From contig VZRG01000288.1 in assembly GCA_013397435.1 (NCBI GenBank), forward strand, positions 222,349 to 286,348: a stretch of 64,000 nt of DNA, given 5' to 3'. Every line of letters starts with the position of its first letter. Within the stretch, counting starts at the first letter, position 1. Below are positions 1-11,400 of this stretch, in pieces. The notes below the pieces were generated by a model, which saw only the letters and a program-made list of their open reading frames with translations, ran no database searches and was not told the origin of the DNA. Source of the stretch: Erythrocercus mccallii (taxonomy: Eukaryota; Chordata; Aves; Passeriformes; Dicruridae). Made by a program: the position numbers and the translations under genes.

Positions 1-441
1 GCCTGGAAAAGAGAGGGCTCCAGGGAGACCTTGGAGCACCTTCCAGTATCTGAATGAAGCTTTTAAAGATTGGGACAGATTTTTCAGCAGGGCCTGCAGT
101 GATGAGAGAAGATGTAATTGTTTTCAATTAAAAAAGAGTTGATTTTGATTAGACATAAAGTAGGTTTTTAGCACTTAGTGCTATGGTCTTGTTGAGAAGG
201 TGATGATTGGTTAATAGTTGAACTTGACGATCCTTTAAGTCTTTTCCTACATAAACGACTCTGATTCTGTGATACCAGGAGTGTGGTGATGCACTGGATC
301 AGGTTATCCAGGATGCCCCATCCCTGGAAGTGTTCAAGACCAGACTGGATGGGGCAACCTGATGTAGTGACAGTGGTGGGGGTGTTGGAACAAGGTGATC
401 TTCAAGGTCCCTTCCAACCAAACCATCCCAAGAGTCTGTGA
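1..441 (+). mobile_element. CR1 LINE 3' fragment, interrupted by a second CR1 tail
   Basis: The plus strand follows the CR1 3' end in order (GGAGACCTTGGAGCACCTTC, then GCCCCATCCCTGGAAGTGTT, then AAGGTCCCTTCCAACC). Collinearity breaks at about 177 and resumes at about 273. The element starts outside the window. Confidence 0.85.
177..272 (+). mobile_element. Inner CR1 3' tail nested in an older CR1
   Basis: This segment ends in CTGATTCTGTGAT and contains a degenerate TTGGACTCGATGATCTTTAAGG-type box (here TTGAACTTGACGATCCTTTA), the 3' signature of a different CR1 subfamily. It interrupts the surrounding CR1, so it inserted later. Edges are good to about ten bases. Confidence 0.7.
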
Positions 442-484
442 AGCAGAGCCCATGATGCTGGACAGGAGCTTGGGGATGAAGGTG

Positions 485-835
485 GCGTGGGATTCGGGCG
501 GGATCCAAGTGGGATGCGACAGAAGGATCAGACGGGATCAGACGGGTGGGATGCGGGTGGGATCCGGGCAGGATGGGGGCGGGGGGGTGGGGAGGGTCAG
601 ACGGGATCTAGGTGGAATCAGACGTGATCCGGGTGGGATGCGGACGGGATCAGGCGAGCTCCGGCGGGATGCGGGTGGGATCTGAGGGGATCAGACAGGC
701 GGGATCAGAGGGGATCAGACAGGCGGGATGCGGGGGGGATCCCGGCTGGATCAGACGGGCGGGGTCAGACGGTATCAGAACAGGGATCCGGGCGGGATCA
801 GACGGGATCCAGGCGGGATCCGGGCGGGGGCGCGC
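485..835 (+). repeat. GGGAT-type GC-rich minisatellite
   Basis: About thirty degenerate 10-11-base units of the form GGGATCAGAC, GGGATGCGGGT or GGGATCCGGGC lie head to tail. The open frames through it on both strands are low-complexity shadows. Confidence 0.85.
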
Positions 836-935
836 GGGGCGCTCCCGGCGGGCGGCGGGCGCCACCCAGCGGCGCGGCGCGGCGGTGCGGATGTGCCGCG
901 GGATCCCGGCGGGATGCTGCTCCCGGGGCCCGGAC
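836..935. other. CpG-rich patch beside the minisatellite
   Basis: Very GC- and CpG-dense sequence (GGGGGCGCGCGGGGC, GGCGCGGCGCGGCGG) with a final CGGGATCCCGGCGGGATG resembling the adjacent units. It may be repeat-derived or a small CpG island; no exon is recognised. Confidence 0.5.
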
Positions 936-3900
936 ACGCACATTTATTCTCCCTGTGCTCTCCTGAAAAACGCAGGGGTCGTGTCTGCTTCACTCGCCAC
1001 CGTGGCTCCGCGTATTCAAAGTCGAAATGAGGTTTCAAAGCCTCTCCCCCGCTTTCTCAAGATTCCAGCAACAGCTTCAGGAAGAGTATCATGGCTGGTG
1101 GTACACACACAAGTATATCTATGATTTTCTATTTCTCTATATCCTATATTTCTACTATATTTCTCTTGATTGAGGGTGTGCTTATAGCCACAAAATTAAA
1201 ACAAATTAATACTCTAGCCTCTCACCCACTCCAAGGCAAATTACCCAGAAGAGTGAATAACTAAAATGCTACTATCAGCTCTCCCCGCCTATTTCCAATC
1301 ACTGTTACAAATCTTCCTTGAGCCTTGCTAGCTGAGCTATTTTCCATGTCAGATTTCTCTTGAGCACAAAGCTACAAATTATGTACCAAAATGCACCAAA
1401 AAAAAAAGTACAAATAAGGGGGTTTCTCTTAGTGCCTTCTCCCCTGTCATTTATTTGAAAAGGGCTTTCGGGTTGACAGCAGTCAATTGAATTTGAAAGT
1501 CCAAAACCTAGATAACCAAAACTCATTTTCGGAGTACAAAGGATTTTACAGGAAAAAGATCCCAAGTGGTTTAGGTAAAATTCAAATTTAATCACACTGA
1601 GTCATTTAAGGATGGCAGTGTTAGTTTAACCACAGAATTTGACGGTTGCAGAAAGTAGGTCTAAAAATAAGCATGTGCATGGCTTCCTCTCAGGGTCACT
1701 CTTGATTTTGAAGACTCATCCTAGGAACATATTTTCCACTGAAATGTTGTGGCTTATACAGCTCCTGATGATAAAAACACGCAGGATTCAAAGGGAAGGA
1801 TAAAAGCATCCTGCTCTTAGGAGCACAGACTGCACAGAGCCCACAGAGGAGCTGGTGTAGTTATGACTGAGGAAGGTGAGAGCAGAGCTTGATGAAGGCT
1901 GCTAATTACTGGAATTTGCATAGACCAAGCACTGAACACCATCCACTGAGGAGGTGTTCATTGGAAACCTTAATATTTCAACTCCCACCATGACAAAGCA
2001 AGGTTCTGAGGAACTGATGTGCAACAAGGACTCCATATATCTTTCCTAATTGGTCCTGAATATTAAGTAAAGGATAGAGAAAAGGGAAAGGTTGGAGGAC
2101 AGGAAGGATTGGAGAAGAAACACCTGCTGATTTGCTTACTACTTTGGGATTACATCTGTGGAAGAAAACACTTTTACAAGTCTAGAGTAGGCTGGTAAGA
2201 TCCCCTGGTTTCCTGCACAACAGGTTGTTATTTCGCATCTTAATTTAGTAAGGCTATTAAGACTTCTCTGTCTTGGTTTTTGTTTTCTTTTTCTTTTTTT
2301 TGCTCATCTCCTAGTTGCCCTTCAGCTCCCTGCTGAAGCTCTCCTTACAACAGAGTCTGAAAATCTTGCTTAATCAAGGACCTGAAAATGCAGTTAGAAA
2401 ATTCTGTGAAAAAGCTTGGATGGCTTTTGGGCTGGAGCTGAGACAAAAGGAGGGATGGAGAATCCACAGCCGCTCCCAACATGCATGGGAGACCTGACAT
2501 CTCAAATTGCTGGCTGCAGCATTCCCTGAGACATAAATCAGACCATTCACGGAGGGGCTGCTCTGCCAATATACATAGAGAGAAACACTAGACGGAAAGC
2601 AGCAAATCTGCATTAGATCCATCTCTAGCATAGCAAAAATCCTTTACACCAGTTAGATGAGAGAAACTGATGTTTGCAAACCACAAAGGTTTGGCAAGGG
2701 TAAAATTGTACACGCTAATGAGCCCCTGAAGAATTTTGACCTGTGAAGGATATTTAACTACTGAGAAAGATTTATATCCAATAATACACAAAAGTGGAAG
2801 TGAACACAGGGTATGGGGAACTAGGAACATACTGCAAACATCCTCCTGCTCACAACAGCATTGAGAAATAATTCAAGAAAACACCAAATATATAAGCAGT
2901 GAGAAAAGTGAGAATCCTTAGCAAGAGAAACTCCTTGGAATGATCTGTCACTGTCTGCATTTGGTATTTAAAAGCCTTATTGCTACAAAATGCTGTACTA
3001 GGTCCTTGCACAGACTCTGCTCTGGGGAACTTGTTGTCTGCCCAGTCACTGACAGGGAGGTTTTATGTTACAGTGGCACAAGAGCCAAGCGATGTATTAT
3101 TGATAGACTGGGCATTAAATGAACACAGATTTCTCAAGCCTCAGGTTGATGAAACAACCACAAAGCTATCAATCTCTCACCACCACTGTGCAGATGTGTT
3201 CACCCTCTAAATGACATTTCACAAAAATAGTTTGCAATAAAACTTCCATATTAATCCTTTTCAGACTGCAGTGTCATGAAGTCAGAGGTTTTCCCAACCA
3301 GTTCTCTGCCCACCTGCAACACCAGCCTGATACAAAAGATTCCATCCAGTGAAGTCTCAGCAATATGTTCATTAGAGCAGGCAGATAATGCTGCATATTT
3401 GCAGAAAATGCACAAATCCATGTCTGTAATTGCATTGGGTCTGGCTGAGCTGGAGTTCATTTCCCTCACAGCAGCCCTCACAGTGCTGTGCTTTGCCCTG
3501 GGAGCTGGAAAGGTGTTAATAACACACCCATGTTTTGGTTGCTGCTGAGCAGGGCTGGCACAGCATCAGTGCATCAGTGCTGTCTCAACATTCACCCCCT
3601 CAATGGGCTGGGAGTGGGCAGGATCCTGGGAAGGGACACAATTTACCAGAGGTATATTCTAGACTATATGATGTCAGCTCAGATACAAAGCCAAGGAAAA
3701 GAGGGAGGAAGGACGTTCATTATTTACGTTTGCCTTCCTGAGCAACTTTCACACCTGCTGAAGCCCTGCTTCCCAGGAAGTGGCTGAACATCGCTTGATG
3801 ATGGGGAGTAGAGAATAAATCTTTTTTTTTCCTCTTTGCTTGTGCATGCACAAACTTTTGACGTTGTCTTAGTAAATTGCCTTACCTCAATCTACAAGCT

Positions 3901-4520
3901 GTCCCCATTTTTCCCTTAGATTTTAACAATTTCACATAATTGTTATAAACATGTCATAAAGATTCATTAAAGAGTGTAATAACCAACATATCTCTGCAAA
4001 GAGAACAGTGGATCCAGAAGTCCGTTTCTTTCTTGGGAGTTCAACAAATATGACCAAGGACACTTGCCAATTTCCACATTTAATTCACAAACTCAAACCC
4101 CAATTCCTCTGCTAGCTTTACCACTGCTGCACACCACTCCTATTCACCCTAATTAAAGGGTCATTAAAGGAAATTCTTAAAGCAAAAGCTTAAAAGGAAC
4201 AAGTTCTGCCACTTTTAAAGCTTTTTATTTGGTATTTGATTTTAAACAGAAGGAAAAATTTGCAACCCAACCTTGCTTATTTAGTATTATTATTATAAAA
4301 GCATGTCAAGGCCAAAGGTTGTCTTCAGCCACCTGTTGAAACATTTTACACTAGAGAGCAGATTCAGCATTTGCATGTTCCCAAATCCTGTTTTAAAGCA
4401 GACAGGAGATGGACACAACTTTCATGGACACAGCTCATTAGCATCCAGCCCTGTGCCTGGCATCTCATCTGAAAAGCAATAAATTAACATTAAATAATCA
4501 AAACCAACATAAAAATAATA
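936..4520. other. Intergenic sequence, no gene seen
   Basis: About 3.6 kb of unremarkable AT-rich sequence with no recognisable exon or full repeat. In other vertebrates FGFR3 lies on this side of LETM1, so its 3' region could be nearby, but nothing here can be assigned to it. AATAAA signals on the plus strand near 3237 and 3813 have no associated gene. Confidence 0.5.
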
Positions 4521-4546
4521 GAGAGATTATGTTTCAAAATGATACT

Positions 4547-4552
4547 TTTATT
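4547..4552 (-). promoter_or_regulatory. Distal poly(A) signal AATAAA
   Basis: A canonical AATAAA on the minus strand, about 3.7 kb after the LETM1 stop. Downstream sequence is G/T-rich (TTATGTTGGTTTTG), as expected of a cleavage-factor element. It is the best candidate for the full-length LETM1 3' end. Confidence 0.5.
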
Positions 4553-6294
4553 GTAACTAAACAAAGGACACAAGCTCCAATTAACATAAAAATTTTATAC
4601 TGAGTTATGGCAAACACAGGACCAGTATGCTCAGAGCACAGACAAATGATTTTCAACTTAAATTTATAACACAGGCTGAAATTCACCAAATGAAAAGCAA
4701 AACTTGTAATACACACGAAGAACAGAATATGGGATTATTCTTTTAAATATATCCAATTATTTAATAGTAACAATTTAAAAGTATTTCAATACATGCTGAA
4801 GTAGCTAAAGTTAAAATTATTAGCAAGGTATGTAGATATAAAGTTACAAGTAGTATTTTGGAGTTGTATAAAAGATGTAACTTTCTTCCCCTGGACAAAG
4901 ACTACATACGTGTAAGGTACTATCCTGGCAAGAGACGACTGTCTACCTGCATGCAGTCCTGCTGACAAACTCTGATTGAACAATCTTTCTGGAACTTAAC
5001 CTGCAGGCAGATTGACTCTCACAGCATGTAGTCAGTGATGGAAATCTCTGTGAGAACCATCCTTTGGGCTAAGATGAAAGAGAAACAAGTTTTTCAATAA
5101 TATAGGTCCTATAACATGCTTGTTTTTAAAGGGGAAATCACATCCTACTCTTATTTCTCTTCCTTGTTGCTAAATGGATTTTTAAAAAAGCTTTTTATGT
5201 GTTTTATATTTTCCCCCTGAATAGTTTATAGTCAAAATCTTGTTTGAATCTGCAACAACCCTATCAATGGTCTTACCAGTCACCTAAGTCTGAGCTCAGA
5301 GGCTTTGCCTGTGTAAGTCACAAAGTCATCGAAATCTTGCATATCCTTTAAGTTATTTAAAGAAATATTTACATCTCCTGATAAAATATTCACTCAGGAA
5401 TAAGTTCTGACCAGTTAATGTACACTTGGAAGTCATCCTTTCTCTGAAAGTACTGCAGCTTCTGGTTTTTTGGTCAACATCCAAGCACATTATCTGGAGC
5501 TATTCCACTCTGCTGCAGTTGCCTGTATCACCAGGACAGAGCAGCTTGGGAGGTTCGAAGTTGTGTAAAAGTGGATCACCAAGGGTTTCTTAATCTTTTA
5601 AAGCTTGCAGAACATGTGTTGTTCAAGTCCAGCTGTCATGGGTTTGCCTTCTTTCAACAGAAGGAAGGTATTCCCCATGAAAGTCCTTTCCATGGTTGGT
5701 GTGCACGTCCTGTGATTGCTTTAGGTCACAGCAGAAAACTGGCATTTGTGACTGGCATTTAAATCAATTTTATGTAATCTTTAAAGATTTCACAATATGC
5801 CAAATTTCATGCAAGTCCAAATGTATCACAATTACTTTAATCAGAATATTCTTCATAAAATTAAAATAAGCTATTTTTGGCTCCCTTATTTAACCCACAG
5901 AAAATTTAAGTGAACAGTAAACACAGAACAGCAGCGAAGTGTTTTAAACTCCCAAATACTGCATTCAGCCAATTTGCCTTCAGGACAGTTAAAGCTCCGT
6001 AAAACTTTAATCAATAAATATTTGAAAACAGCTTTTTCTGCTACTTCCCTGGTTTAAATTTGCATGCATTCAAGTGAATAAAATTCTGAGGTTTTTGATA
6101 TTCCATGAAAGGTAGCAGGCAATTTGAGAGTATCTTTACCACATTTCAGGAATGTCAAGTAATATTCTTATATATTGTTTTAAAATTGAAAATATGCCAC
6201 TGTAAAATTTTAGCGTACTTCAAAGCCCATAAATTCTAGCTGTAAATTAGAAAATGGAAAATTAGTTTCTAGACTGTATTTTTGTGAAATCAGT

Positions 6295-6300
6295 TTTATT
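6295..6300 (-). promoter_or_regulatory. Middle poly(A) signal AATAAA
   Basis: A canonical AATAAA on the minus strand, about 2.0 kb after the LETM1 stop; a candidate alternative 3' end. Confidence 0.35.
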
Positions 6301-8162
6301 CTTGAATTTTCATCTAACACAAACATTGGCCTAAAAAAAGCACCTAGTGAAGTTGGATCTTCAAAAATCTACAAAATGACTTCCATGCTGAAATCTCCAA
6401 GGTAATCTCAATTTATGAGGAAGAGAACAGCCCCCTTGTTTTGGGATACACGAACCATAAAGATTGTACTGATTTGAAATTTCAGCTTCACCACAGCAAT
6501 TTCACACTTCAGATACAATCACAGTATTTCTCAGGAGGATCTTGCTGTAAGCAGCTTTCTTTGCAAACTGTACAGAATATGAACTCAATAGCTGAACTAG
6601 ACACCGACTTTTTCTAGAACTGTACATCTCACTGTACATATTGCTTTGGAAACAACTAAATACAATGGTCCATATCATGCAAGCCATGAGACTGTCAAAA
6701 CTTCTTTTGTTCCACTAACTTCAAATAAGTTTGTACAAATAATTTAGCCAATCTAGATAAATACTGCACATGGAATTACACTGAAATATGCTTGGGAGTT
6801 GATATTTTCTACAAAAATATGCTACCATGACTAAAAGCATTAAGTACTAACTGCCCACCTCAAAATCACCATGTACAGTGCCATTGTCAGATGTGCTCTC
6901 TATAATGTACACAAAATCAAGAATGGTCATTGTACATTTTATAATACTGGGTGCCAAATAAAAACAGAATAAAAACCCCAAACCATAACCCTGCTGGTTC
7001 AAGCCATACTACATGTATTTCATAATAGATTTTAAGAAAAGTGTAAAATTTAGGCTACCACGAATTATGGAACATCCCAGAGTTAGCATTTTAGTTTTAG
7101 AACTTTAAAATTTACTACTAAGAAGAAATATTAATGAGAAAACCTTGACCTAGTGCCAATATGCAGTCACACATTTAAAGACAGTGACTGTAAGCAATTA
7201 GAAAACCAATAATGTCATCAAAGAACTGGCAATACCAGAAATGACTTGTTGACTGCACAGTAAGCAAAGCCATGAGATGAACATATTTATGTACTCTGAC
7301 TGTATTTGGTTAATGACTTTATACCTGAGATGAAAATTGAGAGGTAAGAGAACTAGTTATGGTGTAAATAATTATCAGATGAAAAACAAGCACACAAAGA
7401 GAGCTACATTTTTAAAAATATATGCAAAAAGATCACAACTGACATTTTCCCCTTTTGATTATTTTCATTCTGCTATTCAAACACTTAAACTCACTTCACC
7501 ATGTGACAGATTGTGTTCTGAAACTGTTTTAAAGGCTCCTGTGATTCCAATGCTTTAATAATTCATGGAGTTCTGAGTAGAAGCAATATACTCTACTCTC
7601 TAGTCCTATGAAATTTAAGGCACCCATAAGTAGCAAACTTCATGCCAAGTTTCCATTCTAGGGAAAAATAAATCTGATTTTCCCCTTCAACAGAAAATAA
7701 TAATAACCATGAATTCATAAAAGTGATCAGAATGCCACATTCTCTGTCAGTGAGGCAACAGCTTAGTGATATTTAGCTTAAAAATCCCTAAATCTATAGA
7801 GCTACTACTGAAGCCACGGAATCTCCACTAGCAGATTAGAAAATGTGTAATATTGTGATGGAACAGAAAGCTTGTATTAAATTCTGAAAAAGCTAAAAGG
7901 TAGAAGCAGAGCAAGGTTGGGCCCCATGTAACAATGGAAGAAAATAAATGGGAAACATTTTTCCATGATAGATACACTTAATTTATACAGCAAACTTTCA
8001 AGTTTAATGGATCACTGTACCACAACGAGTGCAAACACATGTTTTTGTGGGCAGGAGCACTGCTAAAGAAGCATATTCTGTTTTCATCAGTATGGAATGA
8101 CACTAAATCACTTCTTTGATGAACGGAAATTTCATTCCATATGTCAGAAAACGTATCTACAA

Positions 8163-8168
8163 TTTATT
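8163..8168 (-). promoter_or_regulatory. Proximal poly(A) signal AATAAA
   Basis: A canonical AATAAA on the minus strand, about 120 bases after the LETM1 stop. If used it would give a very short 3' UTR. Confidence 0.35.
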
Positions 8169-8287
8169 ACCAGAATCAGCCCAAAACACTTCCCATAATC
8201 ACAAAGCTCAAGTAATATGTAGCCATTAGACACAGAAAGATACACAAGATTTTGGTTACAACTGCAATTAGCTTCAGATTCTGAAGC

Positions 8288-8437
8288 TTAGTTCTTTGCT
8301 TCTGCAGCTTCTTTATCATGCTTTTCCTTTGCTTTCTCTTTTTCCTCCAGTTTTTCTTCTTTTTGAAGCAGTGACATAATCTCAGCAACCTGGCTGGTGC
8401 CAATATCGATATCTTCTTTGTCAATCAACTCTACAAC
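8288..8437 (-). CDS. LETM1: LETM1 exon 14 (terminal coding exon)
   Basis: This exon encodes residues 708-756 and the TAA stop at 8288-8290. It starts VVELIDKEDIDIGTSQVAEI and ends in a Lys/Glu-rich helix (KEKAKEKHDKEAAEAKN). The acceptor is TTCATGTAG. The length and sequence match the vertebrate C-terminus, so the protein is complete. Confidence 0.96.
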   Translation of the reverse strand, partial: VVELIDKEDIDIGTSQVAEIMSLLQKEEKLEEKEKAKEKHDKEAAEAKN

Positions 8438-11400
8438 CTACATGAACATAAAATGAAATTGGAAGTGCATTTAGTTTTCACGTGATGGAGGCATTTTCCT
8501 ATAATAAATTTTGTTAAGACAACAAAAGTATTCAGTTCTCATGTTCAAGAAAAACAGCATTTTTTTCTTACATGGAAGACAAATTCAAACCACAACCATT
8601 ACCTCAAATACATCCAGGGTGTTAAAGAAAACCTAAATTATTAACTAAAAGATCTACAGCTTTTGACTTTTGTGTGTGCAGCACACAAAGACATTTTAAA
8701 GCATCAGTACAACAGACCCATTTATTTCATCTGTTTCAATGGAAAGCTGAGATTCAGTACCTGTTGAAAAAGTTTGTAAGTAATTTATAGGCTTCATTTT
8801 AATTTTATTCAAGAATACCTACTGTACTAGACAGGCACAAATATATAAAAACTTAAAAGTAGAGGGGGTGGGCCTTTCAGAAAGCAAATGAAAAAAATAA
8901 TCTAGTAAATGATTCCAAATCCCTTTAAATAGCTTTTTGTACAAAAGTATTCTTGGCATATCTCCTCAAGTTCCTAGAATTATTCTGCAATATATGCAGA
9001 ATTTACAAGTACATTTTATCTGTGTTGCTAAATGTGCAACGGCTGTTTAGAGCAACAGGGAAGATAATTACCACTGGGGCTGTAGAGAGGAAAAATGTGT
9101 TTCAAAAGGCTGATACTGTATTTTCTAGCTGGCCATAGTTTAAACGTTATTTCCATATCAAGTAGCAGAATGACTTGCGGGAAGTTAAGTTTCAGGACAA
9201 ATCTAAATTTACCAAGTAAAAAAAGAAACAGAAAATGAAGGTGAAAGGCAGAGGAAACCTGAGAATGTTCAGCACAATGAGACAACAAGACAAATCAGGC
9301 AACAAACACAAATCATTTACAGTGGACTTAAAGGACAGCTGGTGGTCTGTTGTCTTTCAAGCACAGGAAATACAGATCTCAATGAAACATCTGAAGTATA
9401 CAAGTAGGCAAGAGAAGCTACTATTTTGTATTGATATGAAATATATCTATGGATGTTATTTCACAACTTTCGCTAACAGTGGTAGTTCTACTCCCTCACA
9501 TTTGTAAGTAATGACAAAATTACCACATTTTACAGAACTTGACAGAGACATACAGGAAAAGCTACAGTTTTAAAGGTAATGTGGTAATAGACATGGATTT
9601 CCCCCCCACAAAATCAAGATTTTCAAGATGCTGTTATATAAGATCTGTTTACAATACCTACCAAAAACCTCACTGGCATCAAGTGAAGAGTCTTGCAAAA
9701 GACTGCACTGTGAATTTATTTCCAAACAGGTCCAATGTTTGAAGGATAGTTAGCCTTATTTTCTTTAAGAAGTCCACAAACCTACCTTAACAACATTATC
9801 TATATCAACTTGGCCATCCTTGTTTTCATCTAGTGCCTCTGCAATCCTTGTTAGCTTCTCCTCTGGAATCTTCTGAATTTGTTTCATTGCATTAATTAGC
9901 TCAGCAATGCTAATGAGATTCTTCCTGAAGAGAAAGCACAAACTCTATATGACAAGCAATTACTCCAAAGGAATGAGGTTGACAAAAGGCAGTACTGGAA
10001 GCTACTATACTGCAGGCTGTTTTAAAATTATTAATTAATTATTTATAATCCTGAACAGAATGCAAAAAAGCAAAAAGGAGTTACTGATCAGCAAGCATCT
10101 CTTACCATCAAATGTCATGCTTTTAGTTTCCATATGTTTTATTGAACAAATACAAGTACCCAGAAGCATTTGAAATAAAGTTTTCTGTCCTTCCCAGTCT
10201 GTGTATCCAATGGCCTTTGTCCCGTCACTCCCCATTTACCAAAGATATGGTGCCATGTTTCTGGCATCCTTTTATATTTAGAGGCTGGCTGACAAAAAAT
10301 CAGTGAGTCACAGGAAAACAAAAGCTGAGAACTAATCACTTGAGCAACTGAGCTGTTTTGTTAAATCAGCTTTATTTGCTCCTGTCAAGGACTATATTCT
10401 GAGGAAGGAAGGAGTAGGAGGTTTCAGATGTCTCTGCTCACTGATCTCATGAAGTTCAAGCTGTCTGCTGCAACCTAAAGACCTTGCTTTATTTACATAT
10501 TAATTACAAAGTACAATTATATTCAGTACAAGCAGATTCTACATTGTACTGTTAGTTTATAAATTCAGATGGTTTTAATCAACAACTTCTCTGTAGCACC
10601 ATTTCTATGGCTGCCTTAATGCCATTACACAAAATCTGCAACAAATGACCGTTTGCCCTGGGGAATGGAAAACACAGAGCTCAGAAGCAACAAAAGCAGA
10701 ATCCCTATTTCTATTTAGTTATGCTCTTTGAGAGTTGGAATAGTCTCTTAATGAATCACACAAAATGGTGCAAGCATAAACCAGATTAATACAGCATTCA
10801 TGATCACAAACCATAAGAATTTGTGTCACAGTTTCCAAGTATTTCAACGTGTGTAACAAGCAGTATATGACCATTTAACATAGAATTGCCTGAAAGGCTC
10901 TCCAATAATATTAAGACCTGGATAAGTGTTGATAAATTATTTTTGTAATGAAACTATCAGGAAAGATCTTTCATGGAAAATCTGTGTGCTAAAAAATTCA
11001 AATAAAGTAAACCTTTTGGAAAGGGAGTGTGTAAAATGATCTCCTCACTTCCATTAGACACATTTCTCCACTTGTCTCCAGACACCATCAACCCTTGCAA
11101 TTTTTTTCCTCGCTAACAGCTTTATTACTAAAGAACAACAAATATGGACATGCTCACACACTGTTGTGCACCTTTTCAGTCAATGGCACAGGGCAAAATT
11201 ACAGTGTGAGGAGCATGACTGATGGGATGATTTCACCTATAACCCTGTTAGTGCCAGAGGCATGGGCAAGATGGTAAGATTCTAATCAATATTTTGACTT
11301 TCAGAATACTCTCATATATCCTTTTTCCTTCATCAGTTCAACCATATTTAGCCTTAGAAGAGAGAAAATCTGCAGCACAATTTTGTTAATTTTGCTTTTT

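Larger units (their letters stand above)
4525..8287 (-). other. LETM1: LETM1 3' UTR (extent inferred)
   Basis: About 3.7 kb of AT-rich sequence downstream of the LETM1 stop has no other gene-like frame or recognisable repeat. Mammalian LETM1 also has a long 3' UTR. The far end is set here at the AATAAA at 4547-4552, which is followed on the minus strand by a G/T-rich stretch. Shorter isoforms are possible at the two nearer signals. Confidence 0.55.

Noticed and set aside
612..1124. 170-codon plus frame and overlapping frames in the minisatellite
   Set aside because: Low-complexity Gly/Arg/Ile translation of a tandem repeat.
1..4520. 3' end of FGFR3
   Set aside because: Expected from synteny on this side, but no kinase or C-terminal coding sequence is present and the AATAAA signals have no associated gene.
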